Below, piece after piece: positions 27,414 to 37,026 of a DNA stretch of 64,000 nt. A program made the position numbers and the translations under genes. The notes below the pieces were generated by a model. The model saw nothing but the letters and a program-made list of their open reading frames with translations. It had not been told where the DNA came from and did not search any database. The stretch comes from Isoptericola sp. BMS4. Lineage in GTDB: Bacteria; Actinomycetota; Actinomycetes; Actinomycetales; Cellulomonadaceae. Position 1 is the first letter of the stretch; each line of letters begins with the position of its first letter. The DNA is taken from contig NZ_SIRP01000001.1 in NCBI RefSeq assembly GCF_011634835.1, forward strand, positions 1,316,216 through 1,380,215, read 5' to 3'.

Positions 27414-28246
27414 TGGGGCAGAAGATTCACCCGCACGGGTACCGCCTCGGCATCACCACCGACCACCGGTCGCGCTGGTTCGCCGACAGCACCAAGCCCG
27501 GTCAGCGGTACCGCGACTACGTCCGTGAGGACGTGCAGATCCGCAAGCTCATGGGCACCGGCCTCGAGCGCGCCGGCATCGCCAAGGTCGAGATCGAGCG
27601 CACCCGCGACCGCGTCCGCGTGGACATCCACACGGCGCGTCCGGGCATCGTCATCGGCCGCCGCGGCGCCGAGGCGGACCGCATCCGGGGCGAGCTCGAG
27701 AAGCTCACCGGCAAGCAGGTCCAGCTCAACATCCTCGAGGTCAAGAACGCCGAGATCGACGCGCAGCTGGTCGCGCAGGGCATCGCCGAGCAGCTCGCGA
27801 GCCGCGTCTCCTTCCGTCGCGCCATGCGCAAGGGCATCCAGTCCGCGCAGCGCGCCGGCGCGAAGGGCATCCGCGTGCAGGTCGCGGGGCGTCTGGGCGG
27901 TGCCGAGATGAGCCGGTCGGAGTTCTACCGCGAGGGTCGTGTGCCGCTGCACACGCTGCGCGCGAACATCGACTACGGCTTCTTCGAGGCCCGCACCACC
28001 TTCGGCCGCATCGGCGTGAAGGTGTGGATCTACAAGGGCGACCTCACCGAGAAGGAGTTCGCCGCGCAGCAGGCCGCCGCCGGGCCCCGCCAGGGCCGTG
28101 GCCGGGGCGAGCGCGGGGAGCGTCGCGGTGGCGGTCGTCGCCCCGAGCGTTCGGCCAAGCCCGCCGCCGAGAGCGCCCCCGCGTCGACCGCGGCGCCGGC
28201 GTCCGGTGAGCAGGCCGCGGCCCCCGAGTCCGGAACGGAGGCCTGA
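27413..28246 (+). CDS. rpsC: 30S ribosomal protein S3
   Basis: 277 aa. S3 lines the mRNA entry tunnel. A KH domain ([20 protein letters not shown]) and the C-terminal domain with [20 protein letters not shown] are normal. From about residue 220 an Arg/Gly- then Ala-rich extension follows, typical of Actinobacteria. GTG start overlapping the rplV stop. Confidence 0.97.
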   Translation: MGQKIHPHGYRLGITTDHRSRWFADSTKPGQRYRDYVREDVQIRKLMGTGLERAGIAKVEIERTRDRVRVDIHTARPGIVIGRRGAEADRIRGELEKLTGKQVQLNILEVKNAEIDAQLVAQGIAEQLASRVSFRRAMRKGIQSAQRAGAKGIRVQVAGRLGGAEMSRSEFYREGRVPLHTLRANIDYGFFEARTTFGRIGVKVWIYKGDLTEKEFAAQQAAAGPRQGRGRGERGERRGGGRRPERSAKPAAESAPASTAAPASGEQAAAPESGTEA

Positions 28247-28249
28247 GTC

Positions 28250-28669
28250 ATGCTGATCCCGCGCAGGCTCAAGCACCGCAAGCAGCACCACCCGAAGCGC
28301 GGAGGCGTGGCCAAGGGTGGGACGACGATCGCGTTCGGCGACTACGGCATCCAGGCCCTCGAGCCCGCCTACGTCACGAACCGCCAGATCGAGGCTGCTC
28401 GTATCGCGATGACCCGCCACATCAAGCGTGGCGGCAAGGTCTGGATCAACATCTACCCGGACCGCCCCCTGACCAAGAAGCCCGCCGAGACCCGCATGGG
28501 CTCCGGCAAGGGCTCGCCCGAGTGGTGGGTCGCCAACGTCAAGCCCGGCCGTGTCGTCTTCGAGCTGGCCGGCGTCGACGAGGCGCTGGCTCGTGAGGCC
28601 ATGCGCCGTGCGATCCACAAGCTCCCGATGAAGTGCCGTTTCGTGGTGCGCGAGGGTGGTGCGAACTGA
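28250..28669 (+). CDS. rplP: 50S ribosomal protein L16
   Basis: 139 aa. L16 organises the A-site of the large subunit. Marks: [17 protein letters not shown] and the loop [17 protein letters not shown]. The stop overlaps the rpmC ATG (TGATG). Confidence 0.97.
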   Translation: MLIPRRLKHRKQHHPKRGGVAKGGTTIAFGDYGIQALEPAYVTNRQIEAARIAMTRHIKRGGKVWINIYPDRPLTKKPAETRMGSGKGSPEWWVANVKPGRVVFELAGVDEALAREAMRRAIHKLPMKCRFVVREGGAN

Positions 28670-28908
28670 TGGCAGTCGGAACCAAGGGACTGGCTCCCGC
28701 CGACCTGGACGGCTTCGACGACGAGAAGCTCGTCGCCGAGCTGAAGAAGGCCAAGGAGGAGCTGTTCAACCTCCGCTTCCAGTCGGCCACCGGCCAGCTG
28801 GAGTCGCACGGTCGGATCAAGGCCGTGAAGCGCGACATCTCGCGGATCTACACGATCCTGCGGGAGCGCGAGCTCGGCATCCGTACGGCCCCGAGCGTGA
28901 GTGAGTGA
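28669..28908 (+). CDS. rpmC: 50S ribosomal protein L29
   Basis: 79 aa. A two-helix protein at the tunnel exit. Marks: [19 protein letters not shown] and the helix [19 protein letters not shown]. The ATG at 28669 is coupled to the rplP stop. Confidence 0.96.
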   Translation: MAVGTKGLAPADLDGFDDEKLVAELKKAKEELFNLRFQSATGQLESHGRIKAVKRDISRIYTILRERELGIRTAPSVSE

Positions 28909-28915
28909 GGCAGCG

Positions 28916-29206
28916 ATGAGCGACAACACGAACACCGAGGCCGTCGTCGGGGCCGAGCGCGCTACCCGCAAGGTGCGCCGCGGCTACGTCGTCAGCGACA
29001 AGATGAACAAGACCGCCGTGGTCGAGGTCGAGGACCGCAAGAAGCACCCGCTCTACGGCAAGGTCATGCGCACCACGACCAAGGTCAAGGTGCACGACGA
29101 GCAGAACGACGCCGGCATCGGCGACCTGGTCGAGATCATGGAGACCCGCCCGCTGTCCGCGACCAAGCGGTGGCGCCTGGTGGAGATCCTCGAGAAGGCC
29201 AAGTGA
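28916..29206 (+). CDS. rpsQ: 30S ribosomal protein S17
   Basis: 96 aa. S17 is an OB-fold protein that helps assemble the 30S body. Core [20 protein letters not shown] and [23 protein letters not shown] at 28916 is preferred because GAGG lies six bases upstream; an in-frame GTG at 28901 overlapping rpmC would add five residues. Last gene before a strong hairpin. Confidence 0.95.
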   Translation: MSDNTNTEAVVGAERATRKVRRGYVVSDKMNKTAVVEVEDRKKHPLYGKVMRTTTKVKVHDEQNDAGIGDLVEIMETRPLSATKRWRLVEILEKAK

Positions 29207-29228
29207 CCCTTCAGGTCTCATGACCTTC

Positions 29229-29271
29229 GGCCGTGGCGGGCCGTGACACACGTATGCGGCCCGCCACGGCC
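29229..29271 (+). terminator. Hairpin between S10 and spc clusters
   Basis: A perfect 15-bp stem (GGCCGTGGCGGGCCG and its complement) with a 13-base loop, 23 bases past rpsQ. It marks the S10/spc operon boundary. No T-run. Confidence 0.7.
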
Positions 29272-29302
29272 ACCACAGCAACTATCCGTTCGGCAAGGCT
29301 CG

Positions 29303-29318
29303 CCCGGCACGTGCCGGG
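29303..29318 (+). repeat. 16-bp palindrome upstream of rplN
   Basis: CCCGGCACGTGCCGGG, a perfect palindrome 33 bases before the rplN start, after the S10 terminator. It could be an operator or a leader hairpin of the spc transcript. Confidence 0.45.
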
Positions 29319-29351
29319 ACGAGAACCAGCTCGACGACAGGAGATCAATCG

Positions 29352-29720
29352 ATGATCCAGCAGGAGTCGCGACTCCGGGTCGCCGACAACACGGGTGCCA
29401 AGGAGATCCTGGCCATCCGTGTGCTCGGTGGGTCCGGCCGTCGCTACGCCGGTATCGGCGACACCATCGTCGCCACCGTCAAGGACGCGATCCCGGGCGG
29501 CAACGTGAAGAAGGGCGACGTCGTCAAGGCGGTCGTCGTCCGGACCGCCAAGGAGCGCCGCCGTCCCGACGGTTCCTACATCAAGTTCGACGAGAACGCC
29601 GCAGTGATCCTCAAGAACGACGGGGAGCCCCGCGGTACCCGCATCTTCGGCCCGGTCGGGCGTGAGCTGCGCGACAAGCGGTTCATGAAGATCATCTCGC
29701 TCGCTCCGGAGGTGCTCTGA
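29352..29720 (+). CDS. rplN: 50S ribosomal protein L14
   Basis: 122 aa. L14 lies at the subunit interface. Marks: [18 protein letters not shown] and [23 protein letters not shown] with ACAGGAGA upstream. First gene of the spc cluster. Confidence 0.97.
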   Translation: MIQQESRLRVADNTGAKEILAIRVLGGSGRRYAGIGDTIVATVKDAIPGGNVKKGDVVKAVVVRTAKERRRPDGSYIKFDENAAVILKNDGEPRGTRIFGPVGRELRDKRFMKIISLAPEVL

Positions 29721-29722
29721 CC

Positions 29723-30064
29723 ATGGCGAAGATCAAGAAGGGCGACCAGGTCCAGGTGATCTCGGGTCGCGACAAGGGCAAGACGGGCCGCGTGCTCGAG
29801 GTGCTGACCGAGACCGACCGCATCGTGGTCGAGGGCGTCCAGCGCGTCACCAAGCACGTCAAGGCGGGCCAGACGGCGCGTGGCACCCGCACGGGTGGCA
29901 TCGAGACCGTCGAGGCGCCGATCCACGTCTCGAACGTGATGCTCGTCGACCCGGAGACGAAGAAGCCCACCCGCGTCGGCTTCCGCACGGAGCAGGTCGA
30001 GCGTGACGGCCGGACCCGCACGGTGCGCGTGCGCTACGCCAAGCGCTCCGGGAAGGACATCTGA
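29723..30064 (+). CDS. rplX: 50S ribosomal protein L24
   Basis: 113 aa. Assembly initiator for the 50S subunit. The N-terminal KOW motif [20 protein letters not shown] is clear. Starts two bases after rplN; its stop overlaps the rplE ATG (TGATG). Confidence 0.97.
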   Translation: MAKIKKGDQVQVISGRDKGKTGRVLEVLTETDRIVVEGVQRVTKHVKAGQTARGTRTGGIETVEAPIHVSNVMLVDPETKKPTRVGFRTEQVERDGRTRTVRVRYAKRSGKDI

Positions 30065-30636
30065 TGACCGAGACCACTGTCGAGGCGCCGGCCACCCCGC
30101 GCCTCAAGCAGAAGTACCGCGAGGAGATCCTCGGTGCGCTGCGCGAGGAGTTCGGCCACCAGAACATCCACCAGGTCGCCGGTCTGACGAAGATCGTCGT
30201 CAACATGGGTGTCGGTGACGCCGCCAAGGACTCCAAGCTCATCGAGGGCGCGATCCGCGACCTGACCGTCATCACCGGTCAGAAGCCGCAGGTCACCCGG
30301 GCGAAGAAGTCGATCGCGCAGTTCAAGCTGCGCGAGGGCATGCCGATCGGGGCGCACGTCACGCTCCGCGGCGACCGCATGTGGGAGTTCCTCGACCGTC
30401 TGCTGTCGGTCGCGCTGCCGCGCATTCGCGACTTCCGCGGGCTGAGCCCCAAGCAGTTCGACGGGCACGGGAACTACACGTTCGGTCTCACGGAGCAGTC
30501 GATGTTCCACGAGATCGACCAGGACAAGATCGACCGCGTCCGCGGGATGGACATCACGGTCGTGACCACGGCGACGACCGATGACGAGGGCCGCTCCCTG
30601 CTGCGCCGTCTCGGCTTCCCCTTCAAGGAGAACTGA
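30064..30636 (+). CDS. rplE: 50S ribosomal protein L5
   Basis: 190 aa. L5 binds 5S rRNA in the central protuberance and contacts the P-site tRNA. Marks: [17 protein letters not shown] and [22 protein letters not shown] coupled to rplX. Confidence 0.97.
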   Translation: MTETTVEAPATPRLKQKYREEILGALREEFGHQNIHQVAGLTKIVVNMGVGDAAKDSKLIEGAIRDLTVITGQKPQVTRAKKSIAQFKLREGMPIGAHVTLRGDRMWEFLDRLLSVALPRIRDFRGLSPKQFDGHGNYTFGLTEQSMFHEIDQDKIDRVRGMDITVVTTATTDDEGRSLLRRLGFPFKEN

Positions 30637-30637
30637 C

Positions 30638-30823
30638 ATGGCGAAGAAGGCCCTGATCAACAAGGCGAACGCCAAGCCGAAGTTCGCCGTCCGCGCCTAC
30701 ACCCGGTGCCAGCGCTGCGGGCGTCCGCACTCGGTCTACCGCAAGTTCGGCCTGTGCCGGATCTGCCTGCGGGAGATGGCCCACCGTGGCGAGCTCCCCG
30801 GCGTCACCAAGAGCAGCTGGTAA
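30638..30823 (+). CDS. rpsZ: 30S ribosomal protein S14 type Z (zinc form)
   Basis: 61 aa. The short S14 with two CxxC zinc knuckles ([27 protein letters not shown] split across residues 23-49). Starts one base after the rplE stop. Actinobacteria often keep a second, zinc-free S14 elsewhere for zinc starvation; none is in this window. Confidence 0.96.
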   Translation: MAKKALINKANAKPKFAVRAYTRCQRCGRPHSVYRKFGLCRICLREMAHRGELPGVTKSSW

Positions 30824-30840
30824 AACCACTACGCCGCAGG

Positions 30841-30871
30841 TCCGCGTCGGCACGCCACGTGCCGACGCGGA
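30841..30871 (+). terminator. Intra-operon hairpin between S14 and S8 genes
   Basis: A perfect 13-bp stem (TCCGCGTCGGCAC and its complement) with loop GCCAC, 17 bases past the S14 stop. S8 usually represses the spc mRNA by binding upstream, so a regulatory stem is also possible. Confidence 0.5.
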
Positions 30872-30899
30872 TACCCCGGTGAGGAAGGGCTAGAGCCCA

Positions 30900-31298
30900 A
30901 TGACCATGACCGACCCGATCGCAGACATGCTGACGCGTCTGCGCAACGCGAACTCGGCCCACCACGATGTGGTCTCCATGCCGCACTCGAAGCTGAAGTC
31001 GCACATCGCCGAGATCCTCCAGGCCGAGGGCTACATCGCCGGCTGGAGCGTCGAGGACGCGAAGGTGGGCAAGACCCTGACGCTGGACCTCAAGTACGGC
31101 CCCGCCCGCGAGCGCGCCCTCACCGGCGTCCGCCGCGTGTCGAAGCCGGGCCTGCGGGTCTACGCGAAGTCCACCAACCTGCCCAAGGTCCTCGGCGGCC
31201 TGGGCGTGGCGATCCTGTCCACGTCCTCCGGCCTGCTGACCGACCGTCAGGCCCAGGCCAAGGGTGTGGGCGGGGAAGTCCTCGCCTACGTCTGGTAA
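30900..31298 (+). CDS. rpsH: 30S ribosomal protein S8
   Basis: 132 aa. S8 binds the central domain of 16S rRNA and is the classic spc-operon repressor. Marks: [15 protein letters not shown] and [23 protein letters not shown] at 30900 (GGAAGGGC upstream); an ATG two codons later is also possible. Confidence 0.97.
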   Translation: MTMTDPIADMLTRLRNANSAHHDVVSMPHSKLKSHIAEILQAEGYIAGWSVEDAKVGKTLTLDLKYGPARERALTGVRRVSKPGLRVYAKSTNLPKVLGGLGVAILSTSSGLLTDRQAQAKGVGGEVLAYVW

Positions 31299-31318
31299 TC
31301 CGGAAAGGAGATACGCCA

Positions 31319-31855
31319 ATGTCTCGAATCGGCAAGCTCCCCGTTCCGGTCCCGGCCGGCGTGGACGTCACCATCAGCGGTGCGCTCGTGACCGTCAAGG
31401 GCCCGAAGGGGACCCTCGAGCACTCGGTGCCCGCCCCCATCACGGTCGTGCAGGAGGACGGGTCCCTCGTGGTCTCCCGCCCCGACGACGAGCGTGAGTC
31501 CCGTGCGCTGCACGGCCTGACCCGCACGCTGCTGTCGAACATCGTCACCGGTGTCACGCAGGGTTACGAGAAGAAGCTCGAGATCGTCGGTACCGGTTAC
31601 CGCGTCGTCGCCAAGGGCCAGGACCTCGAGTTCGCCCTCGGCTTCTCGCACCCGGTCACCGTCTCGGCGCCCGAGGGCGTCACCTTCGCGGTGGAGAGCC
31701 CCACGAAGTTCTCCGTGGCCGGCATCGACAAGCAGCAGGTCGGCGAGGTCGCAGCGAACATCCGCAAGATCCGCAAGCCCGAGCCCTACAAGGGCAAGGG
31801 TGTGCGCTACGCCGGCGAGGTCGTCCGCCGCAAGGTCGGAAAGGCTGGTAAGTGA
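31319..31855 (+). CDS. rplF: 50S ribosomal protein L6
   Basis: 178 aa. L6 supports the GTPase centre. Two similar beta domains; marks [18 protein letters not shown] and the C-terminal [18 protein letters not shown] with GGAAAGGAG upstream. Its stop overlaps the rplR ATG. Confidence 0.97.
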   Translation: MSRIGKLPVPVPAGVDVTISGALVTVKGPKGTLEHSVPAPITVVQEDGSLVVSRPDDERESRALHGLTRTLLSNIVTGVTQGYEKKLEIVGTGYRVVAKGQDLEFALGFSHPVTVSAPEGVTFAVESPTKFSVAGIDKQQVGEVAANIRKIRKPEPYKGKGVRYAGEVVRRKVGKAGK

Positions 31856-32226
31856 TGGCACTCAAGGTTCTGGGCAAGGGCAAGTCCGTCGCTCGTCAGC
31901 GCCGTCACCTTCGCCTGCGCAAGAAGATCAAGGGCACCGCGACGCGTCCGCGTCTCGTCGTGACCCGTTCCTCGCGCCACATGGTGGCGCAGGTCGTGGA
32001 CGACACGGTCGGCAAGACCGTGGCCTCCGCCTCCACGCTCGAGGCGGACCTGCGTGCCCTCGACGCCGACAAGACGGCCAAGGCGCACAAGGTCGGCGAG
32101 CTCGTCGCCGCGCGTGCCAAGGCCGCCGGCATCGAGTCCGTGGTCTTCGACCGCGGTGGCAACAAGTACCACGGTCGAGTGGCTGCGGTCGCCGACGGTG
32201 CCCGGGAAGCGGGGCTGGAGCTGTGA
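31855..32226 (+). CDS. rplR: 50S ribosomal protein L18
   Basis: 123 aa. L18 binds 5S rRNA with L5. Marks: [20 protein letters not shown] and [20 protein letters not shown]. The ATG at 31855 overlaps the rplF stop; its own stop overlaps the start of a 14-codon ORF. Confidence 0.97.
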   Translation: MALKVLGKGKSVARQRRHLRLRKKIKGTATRPRLVVTRSSRHMVAQVVDDTVGKTVASASTLEADLRALDADKTAKAHKVGELVAARAKAAGIESVVFDRGGNKYHGRVAAVADGAREAGLEL

Positions 32227-32270
32227 TGGCCGACGTCCGCGATTTCGCACGGAAGATGAGGAACCTCTGA
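32226..32270 (+). CDS. 14-codon micro-ORF tiled between rplR and rpsE
   Basis: ATG at 32226 shares its A with the rplR stop TGA; after [14 protein letters not shown] the ORF ends in TGA at 32268-32270, whose A begins the rpsE ATG. It thus fills the 43-base gap exactly in one frame. It could pass ribosomes from L18 to S5 by termination-reinitiation. A GATGAGGAA stretch in its 3' part may instead act only as the rpsE ribosome-binding site. No homologous peptide is known to me. Confidence 0.45.
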   Translation: MADVRDFARKMRNL

Positions 32271-32944
32271 TGGCTGCAGGGCAGCGCACCGGCGCCTCTC
32301 AGGGCGCCAACAACGATTCCAACAAGAACGACGGCCGCCGCGGCGGCGGGCGTCGTGACGACCGTCGCGGCGGTGGCCGCGGGGGTGACGACAAGAACGC
32401 CTTCGTCGAGCGCGTGGTGACGATCAACCGCGTCGCCAAGGTCGTCAAGGGCGGCCGCCGCTTCAGCTTCACCGCGCTGGTCGTGGTGGGCGACGGCGAC
32501 GGCACCGTCGGTGTCGGCTACGGCAAGGCCAAGGAGGTGCCCTCGGCGATCGCCAAGGGTGTCGAGGAGGCGAAGAAGAACTTCTTCCGCGTCCCGCGCA
32601 TCCAGGGCACCATCCCGCACCCGGTCACGGGTGAGGAGGCCGCCGGCGTCGTCTTCCTGCGTCCGGCCTCGCCGGGTACCGGTGTGATCGCCGGTGGTCC
32701 GGTGCGCGCCGTGCTGGAGTGCGCCGGGATCCACGACGTGCTGAGCAAGTCGCTCGGCTCGTCGAACGCGATCAACATCGTGCACGCCACCGTCGCGGCC
32801 CTCAAGGGCCTCGAGGAGCCGGCCGCCGTGGCCGCGCGCCGTGGCCTCCCGCTCGAGGACGTGGCCCCGGCCGCCCTCCTGCGCGCCCAGGCCGCCGGCC
32901 TGGCCGACAAGGCCGCCAAGGCCGACGAGAAGGTGGGTGCGTGA
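32270..32944 (+). CDS. rpsE: 30S ribosomal protein S5
   Basis: 224 aa. S5 guards decoding accuracy and helps unwind mRNA. An Arg/Gly/Asp-rich N-terminus (about 20-42) precedes the dsRNA-binding fold [20 protein letters not shown], then [20 protein letters not shown] and [22 protein letters not shown] at 32270, coupled to the micro-ORF upstream. Stop overlaps rpmD. Confidence 0.97.
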   Translation: MAAGQRTGASQGANNDSNKNDGRRGGGRRDDRRGGGRGGDDKNAFVERVVTINRVAKVVKGGRRFSFTALVVVGDGDGTVGVGYGKAKEVPSAIAKGVEEAKKNFFRVPRIQGTIPHPVTGEEAAGVVFLRPASPGTGVIAGGPVRAVLECAGIHDVLSKSLGSSNAINIVHATVAALKGLEEPAAVAARRGLPLEDVAPAALLRAQAAGLADKAAKADEKVGA

Positions 32945-33126
32945 TGGCCCGTCTCAAGGTCACCCAGGTCAAGTCCGCCATCGGCGGCAAGCAGAACCAG
33001 CGTGACACGCTGCGGACGCTCGGCCTCAAGCGGATCGGCGACACCGCCGTGAAGGAGGACCGTCCGGAGATCCGCGGCATGGTCACCACGGTGGCGCACC
33101 TCGTCACCGTCGAGGAGGTCGACTGA
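32944..33126 (+). CDS. rpmD: 50S ribosomal protein L30
   Basis: 60 aa. Short bacterial L30 with [20 protein letters not shown] and [14 protein letters not shown] overlaps the rpsE stop (TGATG). Two bases before rplO. Confidence 0.97.
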   Translation: MARLKVTQVKSAIGGKQNQRDTLRTLGLKRIGDTAVKEDRPEIRGMVTTVAHLVTVEEVD

Positions 33127-33128
33127 GC

Positions 33129-33593
33129 ATGGCGAAGGACGAGAACGCGGCGCAGCCGCTGAAGGTCCACCACCTGCGTCCGGCCCCCGGCGCCAAGACC
33201 TCCAAGACCCGCGTGGGTCGTGGTGAGGCGTCGAAGGGTAAGACGGCGGGCCGCGGTACCAAGGGTACGAAGGCTCGTTACCAGGTTCCCGTCGGCTTCG
33301 AGGGCGGGCAGATGCCTCTGCACATGCGCCTTCCGAAGCTGCGCGGCTTCAAGAACCCGTTCCGCGTCGAGTACCAGGTCGTCAACCTGGACAAGCTCGC
33401 CGCGCTGTACCCCGAGGGTGGCTCCGTCACCGTCGAGGACCTCGTCGCCAAGGGCGCGGTCCGTGCGGGGCAGCCGGTGAAGGTGCTCGGCACGGGTGAG
33501 ATCACCGTCAAGCTGGACGTCGCGGTCGACGCGCTGTCCGGCTCCGCCAAGGAGAAGATCCTGGCGGCCGGCGGGTCGGTCTCGCAGGACTGA
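33129..33593 (+). CDS. rplO: 50S ribosomal protein L15
   Basis: 154 aa. Late-assembly protein. Marks: [20 protein letters not shown], the Gly-rich basic segment [14 protein letters not shown] and [16 protein letters not shown]. Followed by a hairpin that ends the cluster. Confidence 0.97.
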   Translation: MAKDENAAQPLKVHHLRPAPGAKTSKTRVGRGEASKGKTAGRGTKGTKARYQVPVGFEGGQMPLHMRLPKLRGFKNPFRVEYQVVNLDKLAALYPEGGSVTVEDLVAKGAVRAGQPVKVLGTGEITVKLDVAVDALSGSAKEKILAAGGSVSQD

Positions 33594-33601
33594 CACCCGC
33601 A

Positions 33602-33637
33602 GCAGGGCCGGTGGCGCAGCAGCGCCGCCGGCCCTGC
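33602..33637 (+). terminator. Terminator after rplO
   Basis: A 16-base stem with one mismatch (GCAGGGCCGGTGGCGC against GCGCCGCCGGCCCTGC), loop of four, eight bases past the rplO stop. Confidence 0.7.
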
Positions 33638-33696
33638 GTGCTCCCCGCACGACGTTCACCCGCGGGCTGTGGTCGGGATCACTCCTCGCGGGCACG

Positions 33697-33702
33697 TAGA
33701 AT
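33697..33702 (+). promoter_or_regulatory. Candidate -10 box for secY
   Basis: TAGAAT, about 190 bases before secY in a 298-base gap. No convincing -35 at the right distance. Confidence 0.35.
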
Positions 33703-33891
33703 CCGTCACGGTCCGCGCCGCGCCGCCCGTGCAGCACGGGAGGCGTGGTGGACGCCGGGACACCGGTGGGACCGACGACCGAGTCGGCGCGACGGCGACG
33801 GGGCCCACGGGCCACGCTGCCAGCAGGTCGTGCCACACCTCGCCGGGCGACCGGCGACACGACACCCCGCCGCGGCGGGTCAGGAGGATAG

Positions 33892-35190
33892 GTGCTCAGC
33901 GCATTCGGCCGGGCTTTCCGGACACCGGACCTGCGGCGCAAGCTGCTGTTCACGATCGCCATCATGGCGCTGTTCCGCGTGGGGTCGCTGGTACCGACCC
34001 CGGGCATCGACTACGGCAACGTCCAGGAGTGCGTGGCCGTGCTCGAGGGCAGCACGTCGCTGCTGGGGCTGGTGAACGTCTTCAGCGGCGGGGCGCTCTT
34101 GCAGCTCTCGATCTTCGCGCTCGGCATCATGCCGTACATCACCGCGAGCATCATCGTGCAGCTGCTGCGCGTCGTCATCCCGCGCTTCGAGGCCCTGCAC
34201 AAGGAGGGCCAGTCCGGGCAGTCGAAGCTCACGCAGTACACCCGCTACCTGACGATCGCGCTGGCGATCCTCCAGTCGACGACGATCGTGACGACGGCGC
34301 GCACCGGGGTGCTGTTCCCGGGCTGCCAGGTGGACGTCGTCGCGGACGACAGCTTCATGACCGCGGCGTTCATGGTCATCACGATGACCGCCGGTACCGG
34401 GCTCGTCATGTGGCTCGGCGAGCTCATCACCGAGCGCGGCATCGGCAACGGCATGTCGCTGCTGATCTTCACGTCGATCGCGGCGAGCTTCCCGTCGGCC
34501 CTCTGGTCGATCGCGGGCGGCGCCAACGGTCCGCTGAACTTCATCGTCATGCTCGTCGTGATCGTCGTGGTGATCGGCCTGGTCGTCTACGTCGAGCAGT
34601 CCCAGCGCCGGATCCCCGTGCAGTACGCCAAGCGGATGGTGGGCAGGCGCATGTACGGCGGCACGAGCACCTACATCCCGATCAAGATCAACATGGCGGG
34701 CGTCATCCCGGTGATCTTCGCCGCGTCGATCCTGGCGATCCCCGGCCTCATCGCCCAGTTCGGGGACCAGACGGCCGACTGGGTCGTGTGGATCTCGAAC
34801 AACCTGGTCCAGCAGTCCGACCCGCTGTACATCGTGCTGTACGTGCTGATGGTCATCTTCTTCGCGTTCTTCTACACGTCGATCACGTTCAACCCGGACG
34901 AGGTCGCGGACAACATGAAGAAGTACGGCGGGTTCATCCCCGGCATCCGGGCGGGCCGCCCGACGGCGGAGTACCTGGACTACGTCATCACGCGCATCAC
35001 GTCCGCGGGGTCGCTCTACCTCGCGATCATCGCGCTCATCCCCACCATCGTGCTGGTCGTCCTCGGGGTGTCCACCAACATCCCGTTCGGTGGGACGTCG
35101 ATCCTCATCATCGTCGGCGTCGGCCTCGAGTTCGTGAAGCAGGTCGACTCCCAGCTCCAGCAGCGTCATTACGAAGGGTTCCTCCGTTGA
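33892..35190 (+). CDS. secY: Preprotein translocase subunit SecY
   Basis: 432 aa, about ten membrane segments, the pore of SecYEG. Marks: FRTPDLRRKLLFTIAIMALF at the N-terminus, the plug region, and GFIPGIRAGRPTAEYLDYV in the C-terminal half. GTG start with CAGGAGGA upstream. The stop TGA lies within TTGA, where an in-frame extension of adk could begin. Confidence 0.97.
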   Translation: MLSAFGRAFRTPDLRRKLLFTIAIMALFRVGSLVPTPGIDYGNVQECVAVLEGSTSLLGLVNVFSGGALLQLSIFALGIMPYITASIIVQLLRVVIPRFEALHKEGQSGQSKLTQYTRYLTIALAILQSTTIVTTARTGVLFPGCQVDVVADDSFMTAAFMVITMTAGTGLVMWLGELITERGIGNGMSLLIFTSIAASFPSALWSIAGGANGPLNFIVMLVVIVVVIGLVVYVEQSQRRIPVQYAKRMVGRRMYGGTSTYIPIKINMAGVIPVIFAASILAIPGLIAQFGDQTADWVVWISNNLVQQSDPLYIVLYVLMVIFFAFFYTSITFNPDEVADNMKKYGGFIPGIRAGRPTAEYLDYVITRITSAGSLYLAIIALIPTIVLVVLGVSTNIPFGGTSILIIVGVGLEFVKQVDSQLQQRHYEGFLR

Positions 35191-35288
35191 CCGAGACGAA
35201 CGGCGGCAACGCCGCCTCGAGCGCCGCCCAGGGCGCCGCCCCCACCACCCGCCGTGAGCTCCACGGCGCCCCGAACGAGGAGGCACGC

Positions 35289-35864
35289 GTGACGCGTCTG
35301 GTGATCATGGGGCCGCAGGGTGCGGGCAAGGGGACGCAGGCGGCCCGTCTGGCCGAGACCTTCGGCATCCCGGCGATCTCCACCGGAGACATCTTCCGGG
35401 CGAACATCAAGGGCGGGACGGAGCTGGGCCGGCTCGCGCAGGAGTACAGCGCCAAGGGCGAGCTCGTCCCCGACGAGGTCACCGACGAGATGGTGCGCAA
35501 GCGCCTCGGCGAGGACGACGTGCGGAGCGGCTTCCTCCTCGACGGCTACCCGCGCAACGCCCACCAGGTGGAGGCGCTCGACCAGATCCTCGGCGACCTG
35601 GGCTGGTCCCTGGACGGCGTGGTCGAGCTGACCGCGGACCGGGACGAGCTGCTCGCGCGGATCGCGAAGCGTGCCGAGCTCGAGGGCCGCGACGACGATA
35701 CCCCGGACGCCATCGCGCGGCGCCTCGACATCTACGACGAGCAGACGGCGCCCCTCACGGCCGCCTACGCCGAGCGCGGGCTGCTGGCCCGCGTCGACGG
35801 CATCGGCGAGATCGACGAGGTCACCGAGCGCATCGTCGCGGCGCTGGCCGACGAGCTCGGCTGA
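35289..35864 (+). CDS. adk: Adenylate kinase
   Basis: 191 aa. Converts AMP and ATP to two ADP. P-loop MGPQGAGKGTQ, AMP site STGDIFR and LLDGYPRNAHQ. It is the short form with a minimal lid (RAELEGRDDDTPDAIARRLD). GTG at 35289 is chosen because GAGGAGG lies just upstream. The same frame is open back to a TTG at 35187 overlapping the secY stop, which would add 34 Ala/Thr/Asn-rich residues; this is less likely. The secY-adk-map order is standard. Confidence 0.95.
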   Translation: MTRLVIMGPQGAGKGTQAARLAETFGIPAISTGDIFRANIKGGTELGRLAQEYSAKGELVPDEVTDEMVRKRLGEDDVRSGFLLDGYPRNAHQVEALDQILGDLGWSLDGVVELTADRDELLARIAKRAELEGRDDDTPDAIARRLDIYDEQTAPLTAAYAERGLLARVDGIGEIDEVTERIVAALADELG

Positions 35865-35879
35865 ACGGTCTCGTCACCG

Positions 35880-36746
35880 GTGTTCTTCTCCCGTGAGCGC
35901 GTCGAGCTCAAGACGCCCGACCAGGTCCGCGTCATGCGGCGTGCGGGCCTGGTCGTGGCGCGTGCCCTGCACGCCGTGCGCGCCGCGGCGGTGCCCGGGA
36001 TGACGACGGCCGACCTCGACTCCGTCGCCGCCGGCGTGATCGCGGAGGCCGGAGCGACGCCGTCGTTCCTCGGCTACCACGGGTTCCCGGCGACGATCTG
36101 CGTGTCCGTGAACGACGAGGTCGTCCACGGCATCCCCGGGGCGCGGGCGCTCGACGCCGGGGACCTGGTCTCCGTGGACTGCGGCGCCGTCGTGGACGGC
36201 TTCCACGGGGACTCGGCGCTCAGCTTCGTCCTGGGCGCCGACGGTGCGCTCGACCCCGACGTCCACGTCGACGGGCCGGACGCCGGCCTCGTGCGCGCGA
36301 CCCGGACGGCCATGTGGGCGGGGATCGCCGCCCTCGCGTCCGGCCGGCACGTGGGCGACGTCGGCGCCGCCGTCGAGGCGGCGGTCGAGCTGGCCGGGGG
36401 AGCGGACGGCGCCGAGCTCGGCATCGTGGCGGAGTACACCGGCCACGGGATCGGCTCGGCGATGCACCAGCCGCCGGACGTCGTGAACTTCCGCACCGGC
36501 CAGCGCGGGCCCCGGCTGCGTCCGGGGATGTGCCTGGCGGTCGAGCCGATGGTGACGGCGGGCGGCGCGGAGACCCGGGTGCTGGACGACGACTGGACGG
36601 TCGTCACGGCCGACGGGTCGCGGGCGGCGCACTGGGAGCACTCCGTCGCGATCACGGAGCAGGGGATCTGCGTCCTGACGGCCGAGGACGGCGGACGCGC
36701 CGGGCTGGAGCCGTTCGGCGTCGTCCCGGTCGAGCTCGACGGGTGA
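35880..36746 (+). CDS. map: Methionine aminopeptidase type I
   Basis: 288 aa. Removes N-terminal Met. The metal ligands are in [16 protein letters not shown] (two Asp), EYTGHGIG (His), LAVEPMV (Glu) and HWEHSVAI (Glu). GTG start at 35880 with only a weak ribosome-binding site, 15 bases after adk. In Actinobacteria a second Map copy is usual; this is the ribosomal-cluster copy. Confidence 0.95.
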   Translation: MFFSRERVELKTPDQVRVMRRAGLVVARALHAVRAAAVPGMTTADLDSVAAGVIAEAGATPSFLGYHGFPATICVSVNDEVVHGIPGARALDAGDLVSVDCGAVVDGFHGDSALSFVLGADGALDPDVHVDGPDAGLVRATRTAMWAGIAALASGRHVGDVGAAVEAAVELAGGADGAELGIVAEYTGHGIGSAMHQPPDVVNFRTGQRGPRLRPGMCLAVEPMVTAGGAETRVLDDDWTVVTADGSRAAHWEHSVAITEQGICVLTAEDGGRAGLEPFGVVPVELDG

Positions 36747-36829
36747 GGTCCCGGAGGGCGTCGACCTCGTCGGCAGGCGTTGCGCCGGGTGGGGGGCCGG
36801 CGGTGGCGCGGCGCACAGCGAGGAGGCTC

Positions 36830-36856
36830 GCACCAGCTGGTGCGATGGCGTAGGAT
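36830..36856 (+). promoter_or_regulatory. Candidate infA promoter with operator-like palindrome
   Basis: A perfect 14-bp palindrome GCACCAGCTGGTGC (36830-36843) is followed after seven bases by the -10-like TAGGAT (36851-36856). The palindrome covers where the -35 would be, so it may bind a regulator. The leader to infA would be about 165 nt. Confidence 0.4.
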
Positions 36857-37026
36857 GTTCTGTCGGGTGTAGTCCGTTCGGCAGTTTCCTCGTTGCGGCC
36901 CAGCACGTCATCCGGTGTGAGCGCCGGAGGGCCTGGCCGAGGGTGAGCAGGCGGCACGCACGACAACCGAGCCTCCGCCACGATGCTGGCGGGTGCCCGG
37001 GGACCAGACGAGAGTTAGCGGAGGAC

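Noticed and set aside
28901-28915. GTG at 28901 as the rpsQ start.
   Set aside because: It would overlap the rpmC end and lacks a ribosome-binding site, while the ATG at 28916 has GAGG at proper spacing.
33594-33891. A small gene in the rplO-secY gap.
   Set aside because: All open frames there are short or run on from shadows of secY, with no ribosome-binding site and no recognisable motif.
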